From Oscillatoria sp. FACHB-1406 (GTDB taxonomy: Bacteria; Cyanobacteriota; Cyanobacteriia; Cyanobacteriales; Spirulinaceae), in assembly GCF_014698145.1 (NCBI RefSeq), contig NZ_JACJSM010000033.1, positions 1 to 54,274 of the forward strand: a stretch of 54,274 bases of DNA, written 5' to 3'. The position numbers were made by a program, and so were the translations under genes. Shown here piece after piece: positions 1 through 8,641 of this stretch. Within the stretch, counting starts at the first letter, position 1. Every line of letters starts with the position of its first letter. Below the pieces are notes generated by a model, which was given only the letters and a program-made list of their open reading frames with translations, ran no database searches and had not been told where the DNA came from.

Positions 1-295
1 GCGATAGGTCTTTCTCCCACCGGACTCCACACTTTTCTGAGAATCGGTTTTAAGCCGACCCTATGTTCATCAAAAAACCAGACATCTATTTCTGCTTCTG
101 GTTTTTCAAGTTGTTGGTCAGTTAATAAAGGTTTTTTCCCTCCTCTAACTCTTAAAGTCTTATTTTTTAAGTTTTTGACCCCTTCTTCGCCAGTAAATGC
201 CATCTTCTTGATTCTACTGGGTCTTGATTTTTCAAATATTTACTTTTCAGTTCATCTGAACTAAAGTGAGGGGCTATATAAGCTTTTTTGGACAT
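1..295 (-). pseudogene. IS630-family transposase, internally deleted remnant cut by the window edge
   Basis: The minus strand from 295 reads an IS630-type N-terminus (start MSKKAYIAPHFSSDEL, then DPVESRRWHLL). The frame then breaks near 199-205 and continues one frame over as GEEGVKNL and the KTLRVRGGKKPLLTDQQLEK block. That block is joined directly, in frame, to PEAEIDVWFFDEHRVGLKP, the region holding the first catalytic Asp of the DDE domain. In the family the HLL-to-GEEG stretch and the LEK-to-PEAEID stretch are separated by tens of residues, so two internal deletions are inferred, the first also shifting the frame. The rest of the catalytic domain would lie beyond base 1. A reading frame from 352 extends the start artificially; ATG at 295 matches the family start. 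The copy cannot encode active transposase. Family recognition is from memory of cyanobacterial IS630 proteins. Confidence 0.85.
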
Positions 296-590
296 TTTTA
301 GGGATTTAAATGATTTTAATTTAATCTTATCCTTGTTCGTAGGTCTTGACAACCGGATTTGGTAGAAATCCGAATTTAAACTCGATCTTATATCTCGAAG
401 TTACGGTCTGCTATAGGCTTTTATAAAAAGTTTATAAAATAGCGAAAGTTGAGGACTCTGACTCGTTTGAGGTGCATAATCTTGAGTTGAGTAAGAACAA
501 TTAGTTGGCAGAACTTAAAGGCGATTTCTAGGCATACCCGAACGGTTCAAACGATTCCACGATTTGTTATTCGTGAATTCAAACCGCTCT

Positions 591-995
591 CTAAATTAGA
601 AATAAAGCTGGAGAAACTTTAAAATAATCGCCTAGTTTTTGAGCATGGGTTTTACCGATCTCTCGCTTGCCATGAATCACCTCAGAAATAATTCCACTAG
701 AACCAAATATTCCGAGTAAATCGGTTTCTCTGAGATTATTAGATTCCATTAAATGCAGTAAGCGGCTTCGAGGAGTTGATAAGTTTTGAAGGGGGTACTG
801 CTCGGACTCAAATTTCTCAATTAAGATGACAAACAAGTCAAGCACCCGCTCTTCTTCTGGGGTTACATCCGCTTTGTGCATTAAAGCTTCAACAAGCGTT
901 AATGCTCTTTGGTATTCCACTTCGGTTTGAATCGGTTGCGGAACAACTTCTACCAGTAAATTGATATAGGTATTACGATCGAAAGTAAGGGTCAT
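591..995 (-). CDS. higA: HigA-type antitoxin, helix-turn-helix
   Basis: A protein of about 134 residues whose C-terminal half is an XRE-like helix-turn-helix (RSRLLHLMESNNL, then ETDLLGIFGSSGIISEVIHG and a KTHAQKLGDYF helix). This is the arrangement of HigA antitoxins, which bind and neutralise HigB and repress their own operon. ATG at 995 was chosen because AGGAGCG lies about ten bases upstream; an earlier start at 1016 has no ribosome site. The gene overlaps the 3' end of the toxin gene by 23 nt, and toxin-first order is typical of higBA. Nothing appears truncated. The pair sits next to a decayed IS630 copy, which fits a mobile accessory patch. Confidence 0.82.
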   Translation of the reverse strand: MTLTFDRNTYINLLVEVVPQPIQTEVEYQRALTLVEALMHKADVTPEEERVLDLFVILIEKFESEQYPLQNLSTPRSRLLHLMESNNLRETDLLGIFGSSGIISEVIHGKREIGKTHAQKLGDYFKVSPALFLI

Positions 996-1278
996 TTTTC
1001 CAGCGCTCCTTGTCATACTCGGCGTGGGTCAAAAAATATTTGAAATAGATAATTTGCCTGCGATAATTAATAGAAACAATCAATCGATAATTATTGCCTT
1101 TAATGTTAAATACGGTAAAGTTTCCTACCGCTTCGGCTAAAGTATAGGTTTGTTGAACTTCGACTAAACTTTGCCAATTGGAGACTTTAACGATCGCGTA
1201 CCAGTCTTCTATCTGCGTGGAAACGTCGGGAAATCGAGCGGCAGCTTCGCGCAATCGACTGATAGCAATCAGGTGCAT
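973..1278 (-). CDS. higB: HigB-type mRNA interferase toxin
   Basis: A small basic RelE-superfamily protein matching the HigB toxin family. It has an N-terminal helix (AISRLREAAARFP), a central strand region (VGNFTVFNIKGNNYRLIVSI) and the characteristic C-terminal FKYFLTHAEYDKERWKNDPY block. Members cleave mRNA in association with the ribosome and are held in check by the adjacent antitoxin. ATG at 1278 is the plausible start; TTG at 1290 with GAGGGA upstream is an alternative that adds four residues. The stop lies inside the antitoxin gene, so the two are co-translated. Conserved positions look intact, so the toxin is probably functional (inference). Confidence 0.82.
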   Translation of the reverse strand: MHLIAISRLREAAARFPDVSTQIEDWYAIVKVSNWQSLVEVQQTYTLAEAVGNFTVFNIKGNNYRLIVSINYRRQIIYFKYFLTHAEYDKERWKNDPYFRS

Positions 1279-1401
1279 TTGAGAAAACAAGAGAAATCCC
1301 TCTCAATTCTCTCATTTTGAGGAATTGCTGTCAAGGGAAAATTTGACTCTTTCTGACAGACTATTGAAAGGAATTTTGAACCCGTTTTAACAGTTATAAT
1401 T

Positions 1402-2457
1402 TCAAACTAAAATTGATTTCATAGCTTCCCATTCCTGCAACGCCTGCTTCCTTTCCACCCCCCAACGATACCCCGATAAACTGCCATCGCTTCGCACTAC
1501 CCGATGGCAGGGAATAGCCACGGCAATCGGATTGGCAGCACAGGCAGAAGCAACGGCGCGAACGGCTTGCGGCGAACCAATTTTGCGGGCAATTTCTGCG
1601 TAAGTTGCTGTCGTACCGAAGGGAATTTCTTGCAAGGCTTGCCAAACGCGCTGTTGAAAGGCGGTTCCGCGCGCGTCGAGGGGTAAGTCTAACCCCAAGG
1701 CGGGCGCTTCGACGAAACCGATAACGCGGGCGATGTGGCACTCAAATTTAGCATCTCCGCCGATTAATTCGGCGCGGGGAAAGCGTTGTTCGAGGTTGTG
1801 GAGGAGGGGTTCGGGTGCATCGCCGAGAAAGATGGCGCAAATGCCTTTTTCGGTTTGGGCGACGAGAATCGAACCGAGGGAACATTCGCCGATGGCGAAG
1901 TAGATTTGCAGGTGTTCGCCGCCGGTGCGGTATTGGGTGGGTGTCATGCCTAAAATTTCGGGGTAGGTTTCGTAGAAGCGACTGCTGGCGTTGAATCCAG
2001 CTTCGTAAATTGCTGCGGTGACGGTACTGTTGCTCGGGAGTTGGGTTTGCAGGCGTTGGGTGCGATGCGCGATCGCGTAATCTCTCGGGGTGACTCCCGC
2101 GATCGCTTTGAAGGTACGATGGAGATGCGAGGGACTCCATCCAACGCTGCGGGCTAATTCTTCTAAGTTAGGAATTGTTTCACGGGATGCAATTTCGCGG
2201 CAGACTCGAGCGATACAAGCGGTTTGCCGTTCGTACAATGAAGGTTGGTTGGGCGTGCAGCGCTGGCAAGCCCGAAATCCCGCCCGTTCTGCTGCGGCTG
2301 CGGTAGAGTAAAATTGCACGTTTTGCCGTTTGGGTTGGCGCGCGGGACAGGAGGGGCGACAATAAATGCGGGTGGTTTTAACAGAATAAACGAAGCGCTC
2401 GTCAAAGGCGCGATCGCGTTTTACAATCGCTTGCCATCTAAAATCGGACTCTAACAT
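1402..2457 (-). CDS. ada: Ada: bifunctional DNA-alkylation repair protein and transcriptional activator
   Basis: 351 residues from ATG 2457, close to the 354 of E. coli Ada. The N-terminal zinc domain has Cys33, Cys37 (YCRPSCPAR), Cys64 and Cys67 (RACQRC); the first is the expected acceptor of methyl groups from phosphotriesters. Next comes an AraC-type helix-turn-helix (LEELARSVGWSPSHLHRTF). The C-terminal O6-methylguanine transferase domain has the IPCHRV motif with acceptor Cys317. Upstream in-frame codons reach 2580 but run into the divergent permease gene, and MLESDFRWQ matches family starts. Ada removes methyl groups from DNA by suicidal transfer to its own cysteines and, once methylated, activates repair genes. 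It is transcribed alone here, divergent from the ABC-2 permease with roughly 100 nt between starts. Confidence 0.95.
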   Translation of the reverse strand: MLESDFRWQAIVKRDRAFDERFVYSVKTTRIYCRPSCPARQPKRQNVQFYSTAAAAERAGFRACQRCTPNQPSLYERQTACIARVCREIASRETIPNLEELARSVGWSPSHLHRTFKAIAGVTPRDYAIAHRTQRLQTQLPSNSTVTAAIYEAGFNASSRFYETYPEILGMTPTQYRTGGEHLQIYFAIGECSLGSILVAQTEKGICAIFLGDAPEPLLHNLEQRFPRAELIGGDAKFECHIARVIGFVEAPALGLDLPLDARGTAFQQRVWQALQEIPFGTTATYAEIARKIGSPQAVRAVASACAANPIAVAIPCHRVVRSDGSLSGYRWGVERKQALQEWEAMKSILV

Positions 2458-2553
2458 TGCCGTTGCACCGATTGCTGTATTCTCCGATTGTATCTTTGCG
2501 CTTTTCCTGTCCTCGCGCACTCCGATTCTTGCTTTCAAATTCTCGCCCCGACA

Positions 2554-3348
2554 ATGCCCATGAAATGGATTTTCAAGCAAATTTCTACCTTTCTCGTCGT
2601 TTACTACGCCTTCATGGTGGAGTATCGCGCCGAATTATTTTTCTGGGTTCTGTCAAACTCTCTGCCGATTATTTTAATGGGGGTTTGGATTGAGGCGGCG
2701 CGCGGCGGAAATTTTGGGTTATCGCCCGTTGAATTTGCGCGCTACTTTTTGGCAGTTTTTATCGTGCGGCAGTTTACCATTGTTTGGGTAATCTGGGATT
2801 TCGAGCGGGAAATTGTGGAAGGACGGCTTTCGTTTCGCTTGTTACAACCCATAGATCCGGTTTGGCATCATCTCGCCGGACATTTGACGGAACGCTTGGC
2901 GCGATCCCCCTTTGTGGTGGTGTTGGTAGCATTGTTCTTTTGGCTGTATCCGCAGGCGCGATGGATTCCGAGTTGGGGGACGCTGTTGTTGTTTGCGGTT
3001 GCGATCGCGCTTGCTTTTGCCTTACGCTTCCTGATGCAGTACACTTACGCCATGTTTGCATTTTGGACTGAACGAGCCACCGCGATCGAGCAATTCTTCT
3101 ATCTCTTTTTCCTCTTTCTGTCAGGAATGATTGCGCCGCTTGATGTTTTTCCGCCCGCTGCGCGCGAGTTTGCCCTCTGGACTCCCTTTCCTTACTTGAT
3201 GTACTTTCCCACCGCTTTGTTAGTGGATTTAAAGGTCGATATTTGGCGCGGTTTTGCCGTTCTCATCGCTTGGATGGCAATTTTCTTCTTTATCAATCGC
3301 TGGTTGTGGCGGCGCGGTTTGAAGCAATATTCGGGGATGGGAGCTTAA
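2554..3348 (+). CDS. ABC-2 family transporter permease
   Basis: A hydrophobic protein of 264 residues with about six predicted membrane segments, ending in a short basic tail (RRGLKQYSGMGA). Fold and motifs (VEYRAELFFW near the N-terminus; a long FFYLFFLFLSGMIAPLDVFP segment followed by a P-rich loop and TPFPYLMYFPT) match ABC-2 permeases paired with a separate ATPase in efflux systems. No ATPase or second permease gene is adjacent, so the partner must be elsewhere. ATG at 2554 was chosen; ATG at 2560 is also possible, and upstream codons to 2488 would overlap the ada promoter region. The stop codon TAA is the first triplet of a heptamer repeat array. Confidence 0.8.
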   Translation: MPMKWIFKQISTFLVVYYAFMVEYRAELFFWVLSNSLPIILMGVWIEAARGGNFGLSPVEFARYFLAVFIVRQFTIVWVIWDFEREIVEGRLSFRLLQPIDPVWHHLAGHLTERLARSPFVVVLVALFFWLYPQARWIPSWGTLLLFAVAIALAFALRFLMQYTYAMFAFWTERATAIEQFFYLFFLFLSGMIAPLDVFPPAAREFALWTPFPYLMYFPTALLVDLKVDIWRGFAVLIAWMAIFFFINRWLWRRGLKQYSGMGA

Positions 3349-3385
3349 TAATTGATAATGGATAATTGATAATGGATAATGAATA
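3346..3385 (+). repeat. Heptanucleotide array starting at the permease stop codon
   Basis: Five 7-bp units alternating AATTGAT and AATGGAT, ending in AATGAAT. The TAA stop of the upstream gene is the first triplet. It belongs to a dispersed family found at about a dozen intergenic sites in this window. Confidence 0.9.
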
Positions 3386-3430
3386 GAGCGGTGCGAATTA
3401 GATAATTAAGAGATAGGGGCGAATGGAGCA

Positions 3431-4750
3431 ATGAGTAATATTTTTAACAATTGGTTGCGATCGCGCCGTTTCCGCCAAGCCCTCGAAGGAGGAAAATTGG
3501 AGTTGGCTGAAACAATTTTTCGCGAAATCGAACAATCTCGCGCTCCTCTCTCGCTTTTAGAACGAGTTTATCGCAAGCAGTTGTACGCCGAACAAGACTT
3601 AAAATCCCGATTGCACGAAAACATCAGTCTGCGCGGGAAAGTCCAGCAACAAATCCGTAAAATTGAAGACCTCGATCGGGAATTTAAGCGCCAAAGTTCG
3701 GAAGTCGCTCGTTTAGAACCAAGTCCCGAATTTATTGAATTTGTTACGAATCGCTTTCAGTTAAGCGATCGCGAATCGCCTTTACTCAAATGTACGGGGA
3801 TTGACGAGCAAACTTTTGATGACTTCGAGCATCGTTTAGCCGTCTTTATCCAAAAAGAACTCAAAAAACAAAATCCCCAACAAGTCGCTGCTGACTTAAG
3901 CGAGGCGCTACAAGATTTAGAAGTTTCAGCCGCGATCGGCGATCCAAAATACGACCTTAAGTTAAGTTCTTACGCCTATTTAATTCGGGATTTTCTCGAT
4001 AACATTTATTGCAATTATATCGCTTGGTATTTAATTTATGAAGCCGGTTTAATCCCAGAACAACTGAGAATTCTCGATCTGGCAGCAGGTCCCGGAACCG
4101 TAGCTTACGGACTCATGTTACTCCTACGCAGTAGCATCGACTTTTTTCCGATGCCTTCGCTCCATATCTCCTATTATTCCTTAGAAAAACAAGCCCTCTT
4201 ACAATTCCGAGGACTTCAGTTTTGGCGGCAGTACATCGATACCCAAAATCCGGCACTGAATATTTATTTCCGGTTCGATACAACGGATTTATTTGACTAT
4301 CCGCACCACAGTACAAATATTTCTCAAGGCTTCTTTAATTTCGTCGTTGTTTCGCACTGCTTCTTCTCTAACACTAAAAAGCGCCTAGAATCTTACAAAA
4401 TCTATAAAAATATTTTTCGCGAGAAACTTGCTCCCGGCGGCTATGTTCTTTTGATTGTTAAAGGTGAGAAGCTTTTTGAAATGTACGGAGTTTATCCAAC
4501 CGATGACCTTTTGCAAGAACAGAATATTATTCAGTGTTTCCTGGAAGAATTAGACTTGAAGTTAGAGTGGTATAAATATTTAAGTTCTACGGGCAAGAGA
4601 AGACCTTATCTAGAAGACGAAGAACTGCTAGAACTGCCGAAAAAGAAATACATTAATGCCCTCAAGCAGCAGTATTTAGCGTCCTTGTCCGATTCGAGAT
4701 ATTTTTTAGCCGACTATGCAATTTTGGCTCGCTATGAAGAGAAGTTATGA
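3431..4750 (+). CDS. Methyltransferase-like protein with N-terminal helical region
   Basis: 439 residues. Residues 1-100 are highly charged and helical, with a short coiled-coil stretch near 50-95. Residues 214-226 carry a Rossmann glycine motif, ILDLAAGPGTVAYG, as in class I SAM-dependent methyltransferases. A following strand (VVVSHCFFS) and the LAPGGYVLLIVKG segment fit the later strands of that fold. I do not recognise the substrate. The layout is somewhat reminiscent of Rsm22-type rRNA methyltransferase-like proteins, but no zinc or iron-sulfur cysteine cluster is visible, so this is only a suggestion. ATG at 3431 is preceded by a GGGGCGAATGGAG stretch. It is monocistronic, between a heptamer array upstream and a MITE-like element downstream. 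Confidence 0.6.
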   Translation: MSNIFNNWLRSRRFRQALEGGKLELAETIFREIEQSRAPLSLLERVYRKQLYAEQDLKSRLHENISLRGKVQQQIRKIEDLDREFKRQSSEVARLEPSPEFIEFVTNRFQLSDRESPLLKCTGIDEQTFDDFEHRLAVFIQKELKKQNPQQVAADLSEALQDLEVSAAIGDPKYDLKLSSYAYLIRDFLDNIYCNYIAWYLIYEAGLIPEQLRILDLAAGPGTVAYGLMLLLRSSIDFFPMPSLHISYYSLEKQALLQFRGLQFWRQYIDTQNPALNIYFRFDTTDLFDYPHHSTNISQGFFNFVVVSHCFFSNTKKRLESYKIYKNIFREKLAPGGYVLLIVKGEKLFEMYGVYPTDDLLQEQNIIQCFLEELDLKLEWYKYLSSTGKRRPYLEDEELLELPKKKYINALKQQYLASLSDSRYFLADYAILARYEEKL

Positions 4751-4772
4751 GTTATGAGTGATGAGTTATAAC
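4744..4772 (+). repeat. Heptameric array at the 3' end of the methyltransferase-like gene
   Basis: GTTATGA-GTTATGA-GTGATGA-GTTATAA, a 7-bp periodicity that includes the TGA stop codon at 4748-4750. Confidence 0.75.
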
Positions 4773-5086
4773 AACAGATATAGCGTTTTTCGTTTGCGTG
4801 AGGTACAGTTCCAAAAATCAAATCGGTAGGGGCGCGGATTTCGAGGTCTCCTCGAAATTAAACGCCGCCCCGTAGGGGCGAATGGTATTCGCCCGCTGGG
4901 TATACCTCATCCAGGTGAAAACTGCTATAACGGACAATTCAAATCATTATCAATTGTCCATTATCGAATGGCACTGACTTAAGGCTGGTGGGCGCTGCCC
5001 ACCCTACGAAATATCAATAACGACGTTGTATACAACGTCTCTACGGCGATTTTTAAACTCTTATTTCAGTGCTATTCTATCGATAA
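4751..5086. other. Intergenic region filled with repeats
   Basis: After the MITE-like element come a short heptameric stretch (CATTATC-AATTGTC-CATTATC, near 4943-4963), an inverted repeat GGTGGGC/GCCCACC at 4987-5003 and a perfect palindrome GACGTTGTATACAACGTC at 5022-5039. No gene or RNA was recognised. Two convergent genes end on either side, so promoters are not expected. Confidence 0.7.
4779..4929. repeat. MITE-like element with TATAGC...GCTATA ends
   Basis: A 151-bp non-coding element. The left end TATAGCGTTTTTCG...TGAGGTA is mirrored by the right end TACCTCA...TGAAAACTGCTATA as imperfect terminal inverted repeats of about 28 bp. Internal hairpins are visible: ATTTCGAGG with CCTCGAAAT, and GGGCGAAT with ATTCGCCC. 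Similar termini bound elements at 17389 and 40710. No ORF is inside. Confidence 0.65.
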
Positions 5087-6178
5087 TTAAGTCGTTCCGC
5101 GCGCCACTGCCGAAGATTGGGGTTTGGCAAAAATCATTCGTCCCGCCGAGGTTTGAAGCGCTGAAGTCACCACCGCGCGCAACTCTTTCCCCACATAAGC
5201 ATCGCCCTCTTCAATCACTACCATCGTCCCATCTTGAAGATAGCCTACGCCTTGCGTCGGTTCTTTCCCTTGTTTGATTACCTTAACATCGAGCGTATCT
5301 CCGGGCAGATAAATCGATCGCAACGCCTGGGCTAAATCGTTGACATTGAGGATTTCGACTTTCTGCAAACTTGCGACTTTGCTCAAGTTATAATCGTTCG
5401 TTAATAAAACCCCATTGATTTCCAACGCAAAGCGCACCAACTTCGCATCTACCGTCGCTACATCGTCATAATCGGCGGGGTGAATCGTGATGCGTTCGGG
5501 GTATTCATCCTGTACCCGATTGAGTAAGTCCAAACCGCGCCGCCCTCTCACTCGTTTTTGGTCGTTTGTTGCATCGGCTAACATTTGCAATTCCTGTAAA
5601 ACAAATTGAGGAACCAAAATTTGTCCTTCCAGAAAACCCGTATCTAATAATTCTTCAATCCGTCCGTCAATGATGCAACTCGTATCTAAAATTTTTGTCG
5701 TCGCCGGTTTAAGCATCCCTTCTGCGACTAACATCGTTTCGACGCTATTGGGATTAATTAAGCGCAGAAAATTGCGTCCGTGAGTATCGGCTAAATTCAC
5801 GCCCAATACCGAAAATACCACGCTGGCGAGAACTGCCATCATCGGTTTGACGAGGGCAAAACGTTCGGGAATGGGTAGTAAAAAGATCGGTGCTAGCATT
5901 AAGTTTGCCAGCAATAAGCCGAGAATCCAACCCACCGATCGCGTTAAAATCGTTTCTACCGGCAGATTCCGAACCCGGGTTTCAACCCTGCGATAAGTCG
6001 TTTGCGCCGTTAAACCCAAAGCTAAACCCACAATCGCTGCAAAGCTGGCAACAATAAAACGCACAGCCTCAACGTTACTCACTTGTACCAATAGGTTACT
6101 AGGGAGAAGGTCGATCGCTTCGTAGCCAACGCCGGCCGCCGCTATGATAAAAATGAGAACGATAATGGTATCTAGCAT
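5087..6178 (-). CDS. PIN/TRAM-domain membrane protein (YacL-like)
   Basis: 363 residues. Four hydrophobic segments fill residues 4-131, followed by a PIN nuclease domain with acidic residues D165 (ILDTSCIID), E196 (VLQELQ) and D262 (LLTNDYN). A TRAM RNA-binding domain at about 295-352 (VIKQGKEPTQGVGYL, VVIEEG) ends the protein. This order is that of Bacillus YacL and its cyanobacterial orthologues. PIN domains are metal-dependent RNases and TRAM domains bind RNA, so a membrane-tethered ribonuclease is inferred; no substrate can be named. All expected acidic residues are present. The start ATG at 6178 begins directly with the first membrane segment, matching the family. It is divergent from the HemW-like gene. 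Confidence 0.92.
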   Translation of the reverse strand: MLDTIIVLIFIIAAAGVGYEAIDLLPSNLLVQVSNVEAVRFIVASFAAIVGLALGLTAQTTYRRVETRVRNLPVETILTRSVGWILGLLLANLMLAPIFLLPIPERFALVKPMMAVLASVVFSVLGVNLADTHGRNFLRLINPNSVETMLVAEGMLKPATTKILDTSCIIDGRIEELLDTGFLEGQILVPQFVLQELQMLADATNDQKRVRGRRGLDLLNRVQDEYPERITIHPADYDDVATVDAKLVRFALEINGVLLTNDYNLSKVASLQKVEILNVNDLAQALRSIYLPGDTLDVKVIKQGKEPTQGVGYLQDGTMVVIEEGDAYVGKELRAVVTSALQTSAGRMIFAKPQSSAVARGTT

Positions 6179-6340
6179 GATTCCAATGGGGTTTGAGGTT
6201 GGACGACAATCTTGAGGACGAATCCAAAAGGGAGATGCGCGATCGCTCGGATACAGATCGCATTCATTTCATTATAAACTCTGGCTGAATGTCCGCAGCG
6301 TTGCGAAAAGTCCTCACCTCAACCGAACCTCCCGTGGGGG

Positions 6341-6381
6341 ATGAATAATGAATGATGAATAATGAATAGTGAATGATGAGG
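6341..6381 (+). repeat. Heptanucleotide array upstream of the HemW-like gene
   Basis: Units ATGAATA, ATGAATG, ATGAATA, ATGAATA, GTGAATG in register with a 7-bp period. It lies 5' to the gene and creates spurious upstream ATG codons, including the one at 6369. Confidence 0.85.
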
Positions 6382-6416
6382 GGTTAGGGATGAGGGGGAA
6401 TGAGGGGAATAAGAGC

Positions 6417-7577
6417 ATGGAAATGGTTCGTTCTGCCTACGTTCATATTCCCTTCTGTCGCCGTCGCTGCTACTACTGCGATTTTCCGATCTCTGTGGTG
6501 GGGGATAACGCTAAAGGCGAAACTTCGGGAACGATCGCACAATACGTCGAGTTTCTCTGTCGGGAAATTGCCACCACCCCTTCAGGAGAATCCCTCGAAA
6601 CCGTTTTTTTCGGCGGCGGAACGCCTTCATTACTCTCGCCGGGGCAACTTTCCCAAATTTTAACCGATCTCGATTCTCGCTTCGGTTTGAGCGCTGCCTG
6701 CGAAATTTCAATGGAAATGGATCCGGGAACGTTTAGAAGTACACAAATTGAGGAATATGTCAAGGCAGGCGTAACGCGAGTGAGTTTGGGGGCGCAAGCG
6801 TTTCAAGACGAACTGCTAGAACGTTGCGGTAGGACGCACCGCGTTCGGGATATCTTAGAGGCGATCGCGTGGTTGCATCGAGCCGGGGTTAAGAATATTA
6901 GCTTGGATTTAATATCGGGATTGCCGGGACAAACGCCCGAACAGTGGCAAGATTCTTTAAGGGATGCGATCGCGCTTTCTCCCCAACATCTTTCCTGCTA
7001 CGATCTCGTCCTCGAACCCGTTACCGCCTTCGGCAAGCAGTTTCAGCCCGGAGAAACGCCCCTCCCCAGCGACGAAGCCACCGCTCAAATGTACCGCACT
7101 GCCAGCAAAACCCTCCGCCGCGCCGGTTACGAGCATTATGAAATTTCTAACTACGCTCGCCCCGGTTTCCAATGCCGCCACAACCGCGTTTACTGGGAAA
7201 ATCGTCCTTACTACGGCTTTGGGATGGGGGCGGCTAGTTACACCCAAGGGCAGCGCTTTACCCGCCCGCGCACTCGGCGGGAGTATTACGCATGGGTGGA
7301 AGGGGGGTGCAGGGTTGAGGTTCCGCCGACTACCGCCCGAGAAGCATTACTGGAAACGTTAATGCTGGGGCTGCGCTTAGCGGAGGGCGTAAGTTTAAGG
7401 GAAATTTGCGATCGCTTCGGTGAGGCTGCGCGCGATCGCATCGTCACGACTTTACAACGCTATGAGTCCTCCGGCTGGGTAGCCCGCGATCGCGAGAACC
7501 TTCGCTTAAGCGATCCCGAAGGCTTCCTCTTCTCCAACACCATCTTGGCAGAACTGTTTCAAGCCTTTGAATCTTAA
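6417..7577 (+). CDS. hemW: HemW-like radical SAM protein (coproporphyrinogen III oxidase-like)
   Basis: 386 residues from ATG 6417. The radical SAM cluster motif is C14-xxx-C18-xx-C21 (CRRRCYYC), preceded by YVHIPF as in HemN/HemW proteins. FFGGGTPSLL and SMEMDPGT give the SAM-binding and barrel strands; the C-terminal HemN domain includes YEISNYARPG and NRVYW. HemW proteins are heme chaperones rather than true HemN oxidases: the cysteine motif lacks the fourth cysteine of HemN and the length fits HemW. The start at 6417 has GAGGGG nine bases upstream; an in-frame ATG at 6369 lies in a repeat and is probably not used. It is monocistronic. Confidence 0.88.
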   Translation: MEMVRSAYVHIPFCRRRCYYCDFPISVVGDNAKGETSGTIAQYVEFLCREIATTPSGESLETVFFGGGTPSLLSPGQLSQILTDLDSRFGLSAACEISMEMDPGTFRSTQIEEYVKAGVTRVSLGAQAFQDELLERCGRTHRVRDILEAIAWLHRAGVKNISLDLISGLPGQTPEQWQDSLRDAIALSPQHLSCYDLVLEPVTAFGKQFQPGETPLPSDEATAQMYRTASKTLRRAGYEHYEISNYARPGFQCRHNRVYWENRPYYGFGMGAASYTQGQRFTRPRTRREYYAWVEGGCRVEVPPTTAREALLETLMLGLRLAEGVSLREICDRFGEAARDRIVTTLQRYESSGWVARDRENLRLSDPEGFLFSNTILAELFQAFES

Positions 7578-7849
7578 CAGTTCGCGATCGCACAGCAACT
7601 TGGTTTTCAATTCCTTTTTATTTTTTCAATTCTGCACGGCCACATCCCATCGGCTCTTCATTTAACACTCACCAAAAGTTACGAAATATTAAGTTAAGTA
7701 ACGAAAAGCAAAAGCTTCTTTTTCTTACACCACCCTGAATGTGGCTTAGCAGCGTAAATAATTGATAATCTCCCACCAGTTTGTGACCCTCCTCCCGTAT
7801 GATTAGTATTAAACTTTTTAAGAATTCGTAAAATAACGGAGGTTTTAAG
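7578..7849. promoter_or_regulatory. cpcG leader and presumed promoter region
   Basis: An AT-rich 270-bp region before cpcG. A possible -10 hexamer TATGAT lies at 7798-7803, but no well-spaced -35 was found. The strong Shine-Dalgarno GGAGG at about 7838-7842 precedes the TTG start. The transcription start is not known. Confidence 0.4.
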
Positions 7850-8605
7850 TTGGCTCTTCCTCTATTGAGTTATAACCCCAACTGTCCAAACACGCGCGTT
7901 GAAGGTTTCGAGGTTAATGGCGACGAACAGCCAAGAATCTTTACCAGCGAAAACTTGCTGGGCGTGACTGAGATGAACGATTTAATCGAAGCGGCCTACC
8001 GCCAAATCTTCTTCCACGCCTTCAAGTGGGATCGCGATGCAACCCTCGAATCCCAAGTCCGTAACGGTCAAATTACCGTGCGCGACTTCATTCGAGCGTT
8101 GCTGCTGTCGCCGACCTTTTACAACAGCTTCTACGAAAAGAATAGTAACTATCGTTTCGTCGAGCAGGTCGTGCAGCGGGTTCTCGGACGCGATGTTTAT
8201 AGCGAACGCGAAAAAATCGCTTGGTCGATTGTCGTAGCCACCAAAGGAATTAAAGGCTTTGTTGACGAACTGCTCAACAGCAGTGAGTACCTGGAAAACT
8301 TCGGTTACGATACCGTTCCCTATCAGCGCCGTCGCTACTTAGCGAGTCGCGAATCTGGCGAAACGCCCTTCAACATTAAATCTCCGCGCTACGACGGCTA
8401 CCACCGCCGTCAGTTAGGCTTCCCGCAAATTGTTTGGCAAAACGAAGTCCGTCGCTTTGTTCCCCAAGAGAAGAAAGTCAAGGAGGGAGATCCTACCGGC
8501 TTCTTGAATATGGCTCGCGGAATCGGCAGCGCTAAAGGCGCTCCCACCCCGCGCGTGTCGGCCATGAACATCAGCCTCGATTCCGTGCCTTACCGTAAAA
8601 AGTAA
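7850..8605 (+). CDS. cpcG: Phycobilisome rod-core linker polypeptide CpcG
   Basis: 251 residues that begin ALPLLSYNP after the initiator. A conserved linker domain follows ([18 protein letters not shown], then [26 protein letters not shown] and [15 protein letters not shown]), then a basic C-terminal core-binding extension ([10 protein letters not shown]). CpcG joins phycocyanin rods to the allophycocyanin core on the thylakoid surface. The start codon is TTG at 7850, supported by an AACGGAGG site eight bases upstream and by the family N-terminus; no ATG fits. It is likely highly expressed despite the TTG. It has no hydrophobic C-terminal helix, so it is the CpcG1 rather than the membrane CpcG2/L type. 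A long inverted repeat follows the gene. Confidence 0.95.
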   Translation: MALPLLSYNPNCPNTRVEGFEVNGDEQPRIFTSENLLGVTEMNDLIEAAYRQIFFHAFKWDRDATLESQVRNGQITVRDFIRALLLSPTFYNSFYEKNSNYRFVEQVVQRVLGRDVYSEREKIAWSIVVATKGIKGFVDELLNSSEYLENFGYDTVPYQRRRYLASRESGETPFNIKSPRYDGYHRRQLGFPQIVWQNEVRRFVPQEKKVKEGDPTGFLNMARGIGSAKGAPTPRVSAMNISLDSVPYRKK

Positions 8606-8641
8606 GTTCTCGGCGCTCTTAAAACTCTCGCATGAGTGAAT

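Noticed and set aside
6369-6416. N-terminal extension of the HemW-like protein
   Set aside because: Encoded partly by a heptamer array; ATG at 6417 has a good ribosome site and matches family start.
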